Shown: positions 44,915-53,602, numbered from the stretch's first letter. The stretch is DNA of 64,000 nucleotides from Pseudomonadota bacterium (GCA_023458595.1 JAEWYT010000147.1:1-64000); one strand, 5' to 3'. A program made the numbers and translations. The notes: generated by a model not told the origin, from the letters alone.

Positions 44915-44939
44915 AACGCGCACGGTCGCGAAGGGTTCC
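44915..44939 (-). promoter_or_regulatory. EcfG-type promoter of the HWE kinase gene
   Basis: On the minus strand GGAAC (complement of 44935-44939), a 16-base spacer and CGTT (complement of 44915-44918) match the consensus. The kinase ATG is 29 bases downstream. Confidence 0.65.
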
Positions 44940-45025
44940 GCACCGTCCGGCGATTTTCCGAGCGGGCTTGCTCCGAACCCCGCGGTTCCGCCGATCGGGC
45001 CCGGATGACGGGTCGTCGCGGCCGG

Positions 45026-45577
45026 TCACGCGACGGAACGGGTCGTCGAGGCCGAGGTCACGATCGGACCGGACGTCTCGTCGGGACCGAACTCGGCAAT
45101 CGATTCGATCTTGAGCATTTCGGCGAGCTTCTGGCGTGCCCGATTGACCCGGCTCTTGACCGTCCCTACCGCACAGCCGCAGATCTCGGCCGCCTCGTCG
45201 TACGACATCCCGGAGGCGCCGATCAGGACGAGCGCCTCGCGCTGGTCCGGCGGCAGTCGGTCGAGGGCCGCCCGGAAGTCCTGGAAATCCAGGTATCCGG
45301 TCTGGGGTGGATGGGTGGCGAGCCTGGCCGCCATCGCGCCATCGGCGTCTTCCACCTCGCGTCGGCGCTTGCGCAGTTCCGAATAGAAGGCGTTGCGCAG
45401 AATAGTGAACAACCATGCACGCATGTTGGTGCCGGGCTCGAAACTGTCGAGGCTGCTCCAGGCCTTCACTAGCGCTTCCTGGACGAGGTCGTCGGCGCGA
45501 TCCGCGCTGCCGCAAAGGGACATCGCGAAGGCGCGCAGGTTGGGAATGTGCTCGAGCAGTTCCTTGCGCGGGTTCAT
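45026..45577 (-). CDS. ecfG: ECF sigma factor EcfG, general stress response
   Basis: A 183-residue sigma-70-family protein with region 2 (ADDLVQEALVKAW, then NMRAWLFTILRNAF) and region 4 (DQREALVLIGASGMSYDEAAEICGCAVGTVKSRVNRARQKL). It sits directly after nepR, overlapping its stop by one base (TGATG), which is the diagnostic EcfG arrangement. Freed from NepR, it directs transcription from GGAAC-N16/17-CGTT promoters, of which many occur nearby. Confidence 0.92.
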   Translation of the reverse strand: MNPRKELLEHIPNLRAFAMSLCGSADRADDLVQEALVKAWSSLDSFEPGTNMRAWLFTILRNAFYSELRKRRREVEDADGAMAARLATHPPQTGYLDFQDFRAALDRLPPDQREALVLIGASGMSYDEAAEICGCAVGTVKSRVNRARQKLAEMLKIESIAEFGPDETSGPIVTSASTTRSVA

Positions 45578-45801
45578 CAGTCGCCTTGGCCGCCCCCGGA
45601 GCCACCGGTCTTCGAGACCCCGTCGAGCTTCTCCAGCAACTCGACGATCCTGTCGGGGATCGGCTCGTTCAAATAGGAATCGTACATCGACTTGAGCTGA
45701 GAGCCGATATGTGCCTGAAGGCGCTCATCCAGTGTGGCGGCCTTGTCGGATTGAACGTCGCTTCTGTTCACTTCGGGCTTGTTCTCGTCTTCGTGTGACA
45801 T
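45577..45801 (-). CDS. nepR: Anti-sigma factor NepR
   Basis: A 74-residue protein. The core LDERLQAHIGSQLKSMYDSYLNEPIPDRIVELLEKLD (about residues 26-62) is the NepR motif; the ends are disordered and the tail is glycine-rich. NepR holds EcfG inactive until phosphorylated PhyR binds it. The start at 45801 is set by an SHEDENK N-terminus just after a strong EcfG-type promoter; an upstream extension would cover that promoter. Confidence 0.9.
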   Translation of the reverse strand: MSHEDENKPEVNRSDVQSDKAATLDERLQAHIGSQLKSMYDSYLNEPIPDRIVELLEKLDGVSKTGGSGGGQGD

Positions 45802-45854
45802 ACGTGCTCCCAACCCGGCGTGCTTCGCTGGAAGGCGGCCGCTCCCGTCGCTAA

Positions 45855-45879
45855 AACGACGCGTGCCGCAAAAGGTTCC
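45855..45879 (-). promoter_or_regulatory. EcfG-type promoter of nepR-ecfG
   Basis: Minus strand GGAAC (complement of 45875-45879), a 16-base spacer and CGTT (complement of 45855-45858). It shows that ecfG activates its own operon. Confidence 0.7.
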
Positions 45880-45909
45880 GCGCATGCGCAAAAAAATCGG
45901 AGTGGGGAG

Positions 45910-45934
45910 GGAACGATACACCGGCCGCAGCGTT
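45910..45934 (+). promoter_or_regulatory. EcfG-type promoter of phyR
   Basis: GGAAC at 45910-45914, a 16-base spacer and CGTT at 45931-45934. phyR starts 34 bases on. Together with the nepR promoter it forms a divergent pair, both under EcfG. Confidence 0.7.
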
Positions 45935-45968
45935 TGCCCACCGGTGGGGTGGTGCAAGGGGAGTCCAT

Positions 45969-46769
45969 ATGTCCATTGCCATGACGATCGCGCCGCATCT
46001 TCCCTATATGCGGCGGTTTGCCCGTGCGTTGACCGGAGCGCAGGCTGGCGGGGATGCGTACGTCGCCGCGTGCCTCGAAGCGATCATCGCGGACCGGAGC
46101 CTGTTCGACACTTCGCTCGAGCCGCGCGTCGCGCTCTACAAGGTGCTGATCGGAATCTGGGACACGATAGGGGTCAATCTGGAAAGCGACGGTCCGGCGG
46201 CGCCGTTCGAGCGAAATCTCGACGCCATCATGCCCCGCGCGCGCCAGGCTTTCCTGCTGACGACGGTGGAGGAATTCTCGCCGCATCAGGCGGCCACGAT
46301 CCTCGGCACCGACGAGGAAGGAGTGCGCTTGCTGATCGACGAGGCCGGAAGAGAAATCGCCGCACAGGTATCGACCAACGTGCTGGTCATCGAGGACGAG
46401 GCGATGATCGCCCTGGACCTCGAAGCGCTCGTCACCGACCTCGGACACGAGGTGTCCGGCCTGGCCCGAACCCATCGCGAGGCGATCGCGGCGGTCCGGG
46501 CACGGAGGCCCGGACTGGTGCTCGCCGACATCCAGCTCGCCGACGGGAGTTCCGGGCTCGATGCGGTCAACGAGATACTGGCGGAGATCGATGTGCCGGT
46601 CATCTTCATCACTGCCTATCCGGAACGGTTTCTGACGGGCGAGCGGCCGGAGCCGGCATTCCTGATCGCCAAGCCGTTCCAGACCGAGACGGTGAAGGCC
46701 GTGATCAGCCAGGCACTCTTCTTCGACACGCGTGCAGGTTCGCGGGAGAAGACGGCCGCCAACGGATAG
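45969..46769 (+). CDS. phyR: Anti-anti-sigma response regulator PhyR
   Basis: A 266-residue protein with the unusual PhyR order: a sigma-like N-terminal domain (residues 1-130, including QAFLLTTVEEFSPHQAATILG) and a C-terminal receiver domain (136-255). Asp187 in LVLADIQL is phosphorylated; Glu142, Asp143 and Lys in IAKPFQ complete the site. Phosphorylated PhyR captures NepR with its sigma-like domain and so frees EcfG. It is divergent from nepR-ecfG. Confidence 0.95.
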   Translation: MSIAMTIAPHLPYMRRFARALTGAQAGGDAYVAACLEAIIADRSLFDTSLEPRVALYKVLIGIWDTIGVNLESDGPAAPFERNLDAIMPRARQAFLLTTVEEFSPHQAATILGTDEEGVRLLIDEAGREIAAQVSTNVLVIEDEAMIALDLEALVTDLGHEVSGLARTHREAIAAVRARRPGLVLADIQLADGSSGLDAVNEILAEIDVPVIFITAYPERFLTGERPEPAFLIAKPFQTETVKAVISQALFFDTRAGSREKTAANG

Positions 46770-46840
46770 AGCTGCCGGGGCTTGCTGCTTCCGACGGGCG
46801 CCGCGGCGCCCGTTTTCGTTCGCCGGTGGCGGCGAAGGTG

Positions 46841-46866
46841 GGAAACCATTTGCGGCTTTCGGCGTT
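46841..46866 (+). promoter_or_regulatory. Near-consensus EcfG-type promoter of the DUF1328 gene
   Basis: GGAAA at 46841-46845 (consensus GGAAC, one mismatch), a 17-base spacer and CGTT at 46863-46866. The gene starts 41 bases downstream. Position and -10 fit, the -35 is weaker than the others. Confidence 0.4.
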
Positions 46867-46907
46867 CCCCTTCAGCACGACACAGAGACGTGAACAGGAG
46901 AGCAGCA

Positions 46908-47072
46908 ATGCTTTATTGGATCCTCGTATTTCTAGTGGTCGCCGTAATCGCCGGCGTGTTGGGATTCGGAGGCATCGCCGGTGCTTCGGCGGGTATCGCG
47001 CAGATCCTCTTCTTCATCTTCCTCGTCGCGCTCGCCGCGTCTGTCGTGATGCATCTGGCGCGTCGCGTGTGA
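46908..47072 (+). CDS. Small DUF1328 membrane protein
   Basis: A 54-residue protein with two membrane helices ([20 protein letters not shown] and [20 protein letters not shown]). The start, glycine/alanine-rich middle ([12 protein letters not shown]) and ending LARRV match the DUF1328/YtjA family, small membrane proteins of unknown role common in alphaproteobacteria and often stress induced. GGAG precedes the ATG. It lies between phyR and the dps gene. Confidence 0.85.
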   Translation: MLYWILVFLVVAVIAGVLGFGGIAGASAGIAQILFFIFLVALAASVVMHLARRV

Positions 47073-47130
47073 ATAGGCTTCGGTTCAGCTGTTTTCTCCG
47101 GACGAGCCGGTGAAGCTCGACAGGACGCAC

Positions 47131-47164
47131 AAAAAAGCCGCACTCCCCAGGGGTGCGGCTTTTG
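47131..47164. terminator. Rho-independent terminator, probably bidirectional
   Basis: AAAAAAGCCGCAC is followed by a short loop and GTGCGGCTTTT. The seven-base stem (GCCGCAC/GTGCGGC) has an A run on one side and a T run on the other. It stands after the DUF1328 gene and would end that transcript before dps. Confidence 0.85.
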
Positions 47165-47303
47165 AGTCGGTCTGGGCAGCGGGCGACCTGACGGGGAGTG
47201 AGGGGCTGGGTATGGCCGCCCGCTGCTTTTGACGGTCCTGGACAATGCGCGGGAGGCGCAATGGTTCCCGGCCCGGGGCTCGGAACGTGCCCGCGATCGC
47301 GTG

Positions 47304-47328
47304 GGAACGAACGGTTTCACTCGGCGTT
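47304..47328 (+). promoter_or_regulatory. EcfG-type promoter of dps
   Basis: GGAAC at 47304-47308, a 16-base spacer and CGTT at 47325-47328. The dps ATG is 75 bases further. Confidence 0.65.
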
Positions 47329-47403
47329 TGAGGATTCGCATGCGTCGCGAAAGAGGCGACGGAACGCTTGTCGACCAACTCCAGGACGAAAGGGAGGGTG
47401 AAC

Positions 47404-47916
47404 ATGCCCCGTGCCAGCAACGTCTTGAACGTAAAGCCGCACAGCGAAGAGGTGCGCACCGGCATTTCGGCGACGGACCGGAAGACCATCGCGCAGGTGC
47501 TCTCCAGCATTCTCACGGATACCTATCTCCTCGTGATCAAGTCGCACGTCTATCACTGGAACGTGGTCGGTCCGTTGTTTCAGCCGATCCACGAGATGAC
47601 GGAGGATCACTACGAGAGCCTGTTCAAGGCCTGCGACGACCTCGCAGAGCGGATCCGTGCGCTGGGCCACACCGCCCCGCTGACGGACAAGCGGGTTCTC
47701 GCCGACGGTAACATCACCATAGACAGGACCGCTCCGACGGCGGGAGAGATGGTCAAGGAACTCGTCGCGGACCACGAGGCCCTTTGCCGCAAGATGCGCG
47801 ACTGCGCGGAAATGGCGGAAGAAAAGAGCGATTTCGTCACCCACGATCTTCTCACCGGCCGCCTGACCTATCACGAGAAAGCCATCTGGATGATGCGGGC
47901 GATCATCGCCGAGTGA
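47404..47916 (+). CDS. dps: Dps family ferritin-like DNA protection protein
   Basis: A 170-residue four-helix protein. SHVYHWNVVGPLFQPIHEMTEDHYESLFKACDDLAERIRALG carries the ferroxidase residues His, His, Asp and Glu of the Dps intersubunit site. Dps stores iron, consumes peroxide and coats DNA under stress. An EcfG promoter precedes it, as expected for a general stress gene. The ATG at 47404 has GGGAGG upstream; a longer frame adds 12 codons without support. Confidence 0.92.
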   Translation: MPRASNVLNVKPHSEEVRTGISATDRKTIAQVLSSILTDTYLLVIKSHVYHWNVVGPLFQPIHEMTEDHYESLFKACDDLAERIRALGHTAPLTDKRVLADGNITIDRTAPTAGEMVKELVADHEALCRKMRDCAEMAEEKSDFVTHDLLTGRLTYHEKAIWMMRAIIAE

Positions 47917-48685
47917 CCGCCGGTCGTGTGCCCATCAGCTCGAAGCCGAGCACGGAGACGACGACATGGGACGGAACTCACCGATTGACTCGATTTGGGA
48001 AATCGCACGGACGGGCGCGCGCGGCCGAGACGGGGCGCCGGAACGGCAGGGCACTAAAGACAGCCATGACAAGGCGGTCAAGCGGATTGCCCGCGTTCGC
48101 TCGCGGATTGACCGGTCCGGTTCCGGCGGCCGGGCTGTACACATTCAGTCCGGGAAGCGTACGGTCGAGTAGCGTGGCGGGTGCATGAGCATCGAAGTCC
48201 GCAGCTTGTTCGGCCCTTCGGGTTTGGCACCTGCCGTTTCGGTCCAACTACGGACGCCTTGGAGCGTTGAATTGGCGGGCCAGACCGACGAATCGCCGTC
48301 GCATTTCGATGTGGCGGTTCCAGCTTTTTTTGTTTCCCGGGGCCATTTTTCTCCACTGGTCTGCTGCGGATTTGGCGTCGGCCGGGTCGTGGCGCTGATT
48401 TCGAGGCGATTCTTACGCGATGGTCCGTTCATCCGCCGTCTCGATTGCCGAGGTGCCTGCCTCGGTCAAACGCCTCGCCACTTGCGCGACGGCGCGTGCG
48501 TCTGTCCGCTGAAAATCGAGAATGCAGTCCGATCCGGCCGCGGTTCGCTGGAAGTAAGCGCCATCATTGGTTACTAGGACGGGGACGGGCGGGAATGACG
48601 CTGCCTGGTGCGACCGGGCAGGACGGAGCACTGCGGTTCTTCCCGGATGCCCGATTGACGGTGTGGAGATCGCGGAGACCCCAGG
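47917..48685. other. 769-base stretch without a supported gene
   Basis: Several short frames exist on both strands (for example 48185-48577), but none has a ribosome site, a recognisable domain or normal residue composition. Around 48300-48370 the sequence has T-rich runs (CTTTTTTTG, CCATTTTTC) unlike the surrounding GC-rich coding DNA. It separates the stress island from the envelope sugar locus and may be a decayed gene or an integration scar. I see no tRNA, repeat or insertion sequence ends. Confidence 0.5.
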
Positions 48686-49306
48686 GTGGCGCAGCGTACA
48701 GAGGGCCTGTTCAGGCTCGTCGGCATTCCGTACTTCTACAAGGCCTTCCAATCGGGTCTGGGAGCCGATCGGGCGCGCAAGACGTTCATCGGTGAGTTCG
48801 CGCGGCCGAAAGCGGGGATGCGCGTGCTCGACGTCGGATGCGGGCCGGGGATCCTGTTTCCCTATCTGCCGGAGGTCGACTATACGGGGATCGACCTGAA
48901 CGCCAAGCATATCGAGGCGGCCCGTGCTCGGTACGGTGCCAAGGGGCGTTTCCTCGCCGGCAACGCGGCGGGGAACCTGGAACTCGAAGAGGACAGCTTC
49001 GACTTGATTATCGTTTCGGCACTCCTGCATCACCTGAACGACGACGAGGCGAGATCGCTGATGTCGCAGCTCGTCCGCCTCGTGCCGCACGGCGGGCGCA
49101 TCGCGACGCTCGACCAGGTCTGGCTGCCGGAACAGCACGTCGTCGCGCGCGTGCTGAACAGGCTCGATTCCGGCCAGAACGTCCGGACACCGGAGGGGTA
49201 TCAGAGCCTGGTGGACGGTCTCCCGGTCGATGTCGAGTGCAAGGTTTTCCGGAATCTGATCCGGCTGCCCTACGACTACTTCTGCATGGCGTTGACCCGG
49301 CGCTGA
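48686..49306 (+). CDS. Class I SAM-dependent methyltransferase
   Basis: A 206-residue enzyme. The glycine-rich SAM motif VLDVGCGPG is at residues 49-57, the acidic second-strand motif is in YTGIDLN, and FDLIIVSALLHHL follows. The start is GTG. It is the first gene of a rightward set with a small membrane protein, two more methyltransferases and a glycosyltransferase, all with spacings of 10-40 bases. Its acceptor is unknown, presumably a sugar, lipid carrier or acyl group made by the cluster. Confidence 0.75.
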   Translation: MAQRTEGLFRLVGIPYFYKAFQSGLGADRARKTFIGEFARPKAGMRVLDVGCGPGILFPYLPEVDYTGIDLNAKHIEAARARYGAKGRFLAGNAAGNLELEEDSFDLIIVSALLHHLNDDEARSLMSQLVRLVPHGGRIATLDQVWLPEQHVVARVLNRLDSGQNVRTPEGYQSLVDGLPVDVECKVFRNLIRLPYDYFCMALTRR

Positions 49307-49346
49307 CGAGCATGACACGCCAACACACCGATCCGGAGCGCAGACT

Positions 49347-49736
49347 ATGACCGCACGTGGAGAGGGCCTGCTCCTGATCGGCGTCATGGTGGTGCTGAGT
49401 TTCGTCTTCCAGATTCAGCTCAAGCTGTTCGCGATGGACGTCGGCGCGCTGCTCGCGCGCCAGGATATCGGTTGGAGCGACCGTCTGTGGCAGGCCGCGC
49501 TCTCGACGATCGCCTGGAGACCGGTGCTGATCGCCGTCCTCGCCGTCACCATCTTCGGCGTCTACCTGATGGCGCTGACGCGCCTCGAGCTGAGTCTGGC
49601 GCTGTCTCTCGCCTCGGTGACGCTCGCCGCCAACGCGCTCGCGGGCGGGTTTCTTCTGGGGGAAGCGATGACCGTGATGCGGATCGCCGGTATCCTCGTC
49701 ATCGCCGTCGGCGTCGCGATGGTCGTGCGCGGCTAG
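49347..49736 (+). CDS. Small EamA-like four-helix transporter (ArnE/ArnF-like)
   Basis: A 129-residue protein with four membrane helices, ending GIAGILVIAVGVAMVV-like, as in the drug/metabolite transporter superfamily. ArnE and ArnF, which flip undecaprenyl-phosphate-aminoarabinose, belong here. Next to an ArnC-like glycosyltransferase, a flippase role for a lipid-linked sugar is likely. The ATG has only a weak ribosome site. A single protein could act as a homodimer. Confidence 0.7.
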   Translation: MTARGEGLLLIGVMVVLSFVFQIQLKLFAMDVGALLARQDIGWSDRLWQAALSTIAWRPVLIAVLAVTIFGVYLMALTRLELSLALSLASVTLAANALAGGFLLGEAMTVMRIAGILVIAVGVAMVVRG

Positions 49737-49751
49737 ACGAGGAACCGCGCC

Positions 49752-50705
49752 GTGAACGAACTCCGCACGATCGAGACGCAGCCGGCCGGATGGCGCACGT
49801 GTCCGGGGTGCGGGCGGTGCGATCCGATCGATCCGGGCGGTCCGGTCTGGCCGAGAGACTGGGCATGCGCTGGCTGCGGCGCGGCGATCCCGGTTTCGGA
49901 CGGTTTCGTTCTTCTGGCCCCCGATTTCGACGATACGGGCGAAGGCTATGATGTCGCGGCCTTCGCGTATCTCGTGGACGTCGAGCCGAGCCACTTCTGG
50001 TTCGTGGCCCGCAACCGGTTGATCCAGTGGATGGTGCGGCGCTTCTCGCCGGCGGCGCGGAGCGTGCTGGAGATCGGTTGCGGCACGGGATTCGTTCTCG
50101 GCGCGCTACGGGAGGCGCTGCCGGCGGCCCGCATCGCCGGCAGCGAGCTGCATAGTCAGGGACTTGTGCACGCGCGCGGACGACTGGGGCCGGAGGTCGA
50201 ACTGCTTCAGATGGACGCGCGGCACACCGGGCTCACTTCCGCGTTCGATCTGGTCGGTGCGTTCGACGTTCTGGAGCACATCCCGGAAGACGAGGCGGTG
50301 CTCGAGGAGATCGTGCGGATGCTGTGCCCCGGCGGCGTCTTCATGGCGACGGTCCCGCAGCATCCGTGGATGTGGAGCAGCGTCGACGACCTCGCGGTCC
50401 ATCAGCGCCGCTACGAGCGCGGCGAGCTTGCCGGGAAGGCGAAGGCGGTCGGCCTCGAGCCGATTTACGAGACGAGCTTCGTCGTGTCGCCCTTCCCGAT
50501 GATGATCGTCTCGCGCGTTCTTGATCGATACCGGAAAAGGCCGAAGACGATGCATGAGCAGATCGAGGCCGAGTTCCGGCTTTCCCCCTTGCTGAACAAT
50601 GCGCTATTGGGCCTGTTGAATCTGGAGCACATGGGCCGCCGGGCTGGCGTACCCCTGCCGTTCGGCGGCAGCCAGGTGCTGGTAGCGCGCAAGCCGGCGG
50701 CGTAA
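49752..50705 (+). CDS. SAM-dependent methyltransferase with N-terminal zinc ribbon
   Basis: A 317-residue protein. CPGC and CAGC pairs near residues 17-43 look like a zinc ribbon. The methyltransferase domain has VLEIGCGTG at residues 98-106, MDARHTG and DVLEHIPEDE. The GTG start follows the EamA-like gene by 15 bases. Zinc-ribbon methyltransferases of this type are common in sugar and glycolipid clusters. It shares architecture with the protein encoded at 51838-52761. Confidence 0.75.
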   Translation: MNELRTIETQPAGWRTCPGCGRCDPIDPGGPVWPRDWACAGCGAAIPVSDGFVLLAPDFDDTGEGYDVAAFAYLVDVEPSHFWFVARNRLIQWMVRRFSPAARSVLEIGCGTGFVLGALREALPAARIAGSELHSQGLVHARGRLGPEVELLQMDARHTGLTSAFDLVGAFDVLEHIPEDEAVLEEIVRMLCPGGVFMATVPQHPWMWSSVDDLAVHQRRYERGELAGKAKAVGLEPIYETSFVVSPFPMMIVSRVLDRYRKRPKTMHEQIEAEFRLSPLLNNALLGLLNLEHMGRRAGVPLPFGGSQVLVARKPAA

Positions 50706-50715
50706 TAACGGTCTC

Positions 50716-51798
50716 ATGACACCGATAAAGCATCGCGAGACGGATTATCTCGACGCGGCACTGGACGACGTCGAGATATCCGTGATCGTCCCGGTCTACA
50801 TGGGCCGTCCATTCGTGGATGAACTCGCCACGCGGCTGGTCGCCGCGCTCGAGGTCATATCTCCGAAGTTCGAGATACTGCTGGTCGACGACCGGGCCCC
50901 GGACGACGTGTGGCCGCTGATCGTCGAACTGGGCAATCGGGACGCGCGGATTAAGGGAATCCGGCTTTCCCGCAATTTCGGTCAGCATCCTGCCCTGACC
51001 GCCGGGATCGATCATGCCCAGGGCCGCTGGCTCGTCGTCATGGACTGCGATCTCCAGGACGCCCCGGAAGACATTCCGGCGCTCTATGAGAAGGTCACGG
51101 ATGAGAATCTCGATATTGTCATCGCACTGCGCGGGGACCATCAGGTCAGCCGGCGTCGATCGGTGCCGTCCTACCTGTTCAATCACCTGCTGGCCTGGCT
51201 GGGCGATGTCGACACGCGGCCGGAGATCGGCAATTTCCGGATCTTCTCCCGCCAGGTGGCCCTTGCGTTCCAGCTCTATCGCGAACAGTTCCGCCTGCTA
51301 CCGGCGTTGATGGCACGCCTCGGCTTCTCGGTCGGCTATGTCGAGGTGACGCGTACCGATCGCAAGGCCGGCAAGTCGTCCTATTCGTTCCGCAAGCTGC
51401 TCGGCCTCGCCGTCGACGCCATCGTCGCGAATTCAGAGAAGCCGCTCTGGCTCGGCGTTTATCTCGGTCTTGCCATCGCCGCGCTGGCCTTCGCGCTCGC
51501 CGTGTGGGCCCTGGGCCGGAAACTGCTGCTCGATGTCAGCATGGACGGGTGGACCAGCCTGTTCATCGCGGTCAGCTTCTTTTCCGGCGCCCAGCTCCTC
51601 TTCGCTGGAATCCTCGGCATCTATATCGGCCGCATCTACAACGAAACGAAGCAGAGGCCTCTCTACCTGGTCGCCGAGGTTTCCCAGTTCGGCGCTGGCG
51701 CGAAGGACATGCCGAGCGACAAGGCGCCGTCAGCCGGTCTTCGGGCCGCGGCTCCGGGTCCGCGCAAGAAGCTGTCGGGCACGCGGGTCGGCGAGTAG
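50716..51798 (+). CDS. Family 2 polyprenyl-phosphate glycosyltransferase, ArnC/GtrB-like
   Basis: A 360-residue GT2 enzyme. ISVIVPVYMGRP begins the GT-A domain, LLVDDRAPDD and VVMDCDLQDAPE hold the nucleotide and metal aspartates, and two C-terminal helices (about 240-320) fix it to the membrane. This layout is that of ArnC, GtrB and DPM-type enzymes, which move a sugar from a nucleotide donor to polyprenyl phosphate. With the EamA-like protein it could produce and flip a lipid-linked modified sugar. The 42-residue tail after IYNETKQRPLYLV is low complexity. Confidence 0.82.
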   Translation: MTPIKHRETDYLDAALDDVEISVIVPVYMGRPFVDELATRLVAALEVISPKFEILLVDDRAPDDVWPLIVELGNRDARIKGIRLSRNFGQHPALTAGIDHAQGRWLVVMDCDLQDAPEDIPALYEKVTDENLDIVIALRGDHQVSRRRSVPSYLFNHLLAWLGDVDTRPEIGNFRIFSRQVALAFQLYREQFRLLPALMARLGFSVGYVEVTRTDRKAGKSSYSFRKLLGLAVDAIVANSEKPLWLGVYLGLAIAALAFALAVWALGRKLLLDVSMDGWTSLFIAVSFFSGAQLLFAGILGIYIGRIYNETKQRPLYLVAEVSQFGAGAKDMPSDKAPSAGLRAAAPGPRKKLSGTRVGE

Positions 51799-51837
51799 CT
51801 CGGCCCGCCACGCGACAGAAGGCGATTTGGAGAGCAA

Positions 51838-52761
51838 ATGGCAGTTATAAGCGCCACCGCATTCCACCGCGGGAAGACACTCGGGGACGACGAGCTGCAT
51901 CCCCCGCAGGACCGGTGTCCTATCTGCGGAGACGGCCGGCCGCGCCGCGCAGTGGTGCGCTTGCAGGACGATCCCGAGGTGTCATTCCTCGCGTGCGGTA
52001 ACTGCTCCGGCATCTCCGCCTCCCGGATGCCGACCGACCCGGCGCTCGCCGACTACTACGCCAATTACTACGACCGAGTGGCGACCGAACTCGTGACGAC
52101 GCCGCGGCCCGAGCGTCTCGCCTGGCTGATCGCCGACAGGTTCGCCGTGAACGGCCGACCGGGCACGGTCAAGATCCTCGACTTCGGCGGCGGCGACGGA
52201 ACGATAGCGCTGCTGGCCGCCGAACGGCTGATCGCGAACCGGACGGCCGAACGGGTGGAAGTGCTGGTCGTGGACTACGTGCGCGAGAATCCGCGCGCAT
52301 TGTCGCCGGATATCGAACTCGCATTCGCTGCCAGGCTCGAGGACGTGGGTGGCCTGTTCGACATCGTCATCGCCAGCGCGATCCTGGAACACATCCCCGA
52401 TTTCCGTAGGGCTTTCGACGGCCTGATGGCGCATTCGGCTCCCGGCGCCTTGTTCTACGCGCGAACCCCTTTCATGACGCCTTTCGGGCGGCGTGTTCCG
52501 ATAGATCTGACCTATCCCGCCCACGTCCACGATCTCGGGGCGGCCTTCTGGGCGTGGCTAGCGAACAATGCGGGCGTGCCGATCCGGGTCCTGGAGCACG
52601 CGCCATCACTCGTCGAAACGGTGATCGAAACGCATCCGCTGCGGACGATCGCGGCGCATGTCATGAAAACGCCCGCACGCCTGCTGGCCGCGGCGGGATT
52701 GCCGGCGATCTGGCCGTTCTACGGGGGATGGCAGGTGATCTGGAGGATCGACCGAAGCTGA
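51838..52761 (+). CDS. SAM-dependent methyltransferase with N-terminal zinc ribbon
   Basis: A 307-residue protein. CPIC and CGNC (residues 27-56) form a zinc ribbon. ILDFGGGDG at residues 112-120 is the SAM motif, and DIVIASAILEHIPDF follows. It probably acts on a sugar or its acyl group. The gene ends two bases before the end of the convergent acyltransferase gene, so the two gene sets meet without a terminator between. Confidence 0.72.
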   Translation: MAVISATAFHRGKTLGDDELHPPQDRCPICGDGRPRRAVVRLQDDPEVSFLACGNCSGISASRMPTDPALADYYANYYDRVATELVTTPRPERLAWLIADRFAVNGRPGTVKILDFGGGDGTIALLAAERLIANRTAERVEVLVVDYVRENPRALSPDIELAFAARLEDVGGLFDIVIASAILEHIPDFRRAFDGLMAHSAPGALFYARTPFMTPFGRRVPIDLTYPAHVHDLGAAFWAWLANNAGVPIRVLEHAPSLVETVIETHPLRTIAAHVMKTPARLLAAAGLPAIWPFYGGWQVIWRIDRS

Positions 52762-52763
52762 CG

Positions 52764-53558
52764 TCAGCGGCTGACGGCCTGCGGAAGCATGCGGAAGTCG
52801 TAGGCGGGTCCCACGAAATTGAAGCCGATTCGCGCGTAAATGTTCAGAACGCCGAGATTTGCGGCCGGAACCCGCGTCCACACCCGCCGCGCTAATCCCC
52901 TCGACCGGAGATCGGCGAGGCAGATCTCCCAGAACGACTGGCCCGCACCGGGTGGCGCGTCCGCTTCCGAAATCCCCATCAACAAGAGATCGGCCGAGCC
53001 TCTCTCGATCGGGATATAGGCATAGCCGTTCAACCGGTCCGACGGTGCCCGCGTGAAGACACGGTGCACATTCTCGCGCGCGTGCAGGTCGCGGACGAAC
53101 GCGGCGTTGCGCGGCCCCGCCAACTCGCGTGTGAGCCAATCCTCGCAAAAGCGACCGTGCTTCAAAGTCGTCGCGCAGAGTTCCGCGACTTCGTCGCTCG
53201 CGACCGACACCGGGTCGACGACTTCCATCGCAGGGTGGCTATCGCGCAAGGAAACGGTCTGGTCGAGCCGCAGGATGCAGGTCGTCGTCTGATAGATAAA
53301 ATCGAAACCGAGATGCTGAACGACCGCCTTCGCGGCAGTGTCGGCGGCGTCCGCGCTAGTCGATACATAGACGAGGCCCTCGTCCGCGAGCCTGCGCGCC
53401 AGCCAGTCGTCGCGGTGGCGCAGGTCGGTCGTGGTGGCGTACTCGTGCATCCCTTCCACGGTGAGATGGCCGCTCGGGCCGCCCAGCACGCGGTCGTTCC
53501 ACGGCGTCGGCGCCAGCGATATGTCGAGGGAGCGTTCCCGGAATCGCAGTTCAGGCAT
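52764..53558 (-). CDS. GNAT acyltransferase, WecD-like
   Basis: A 264-residue protein whose C-terminal half (from about 190) has the GNAT core, with GAGQSFWEICLADLRSRGLARRVWTRVPAANLGVLNIYARIGFNFVGP. The ending (NIYARIGFxFVGPxYDF) resembles dTDP-fucosamine acetyltransferase WecD. The N-terminal half is also GNAT-like but worn. In this cluster it may take its acyl group from the ACP rather than from acetyl-CoA, which is inference. It is the last gene of a leftward set beginning with the WecE-like gene. Confidence 0.72.
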   Translation of the reverse strand: MPELRFRERSLDISLAPTPWNDRVLGGPSGHLTVEGMHEYATTTDLRHRDDWLARRLADEGLVYVSTSADAADTAAKAVVQHLGFDFIYQTTTCILRLDQTVSLRDSHPAMEVVDPVSVASDEVAELCATTLKHGRFCEDWLTRELAGPRNAAFVRDLHARENVHRVFTRAPSDRLNGYAYIPIERGSADLLLMGISEADAPPGAGQSFWEICLADLRSRGLARRVWTRVPAANLGVLNIYARIGFNFVGPAYDFRMLPQAVSR

Positions 53559-53602
53559 GTATGCGCCTCGATTTCCTTGTCGTGTCGGAAATGATACCCC
53601 TA

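Noticed and set aside
48185..48577. A 130-codon plus-strand frame as a small secreted protein
   Set aside because: No ribosome site, no signal peptide and irregular composition; not called as a gene.
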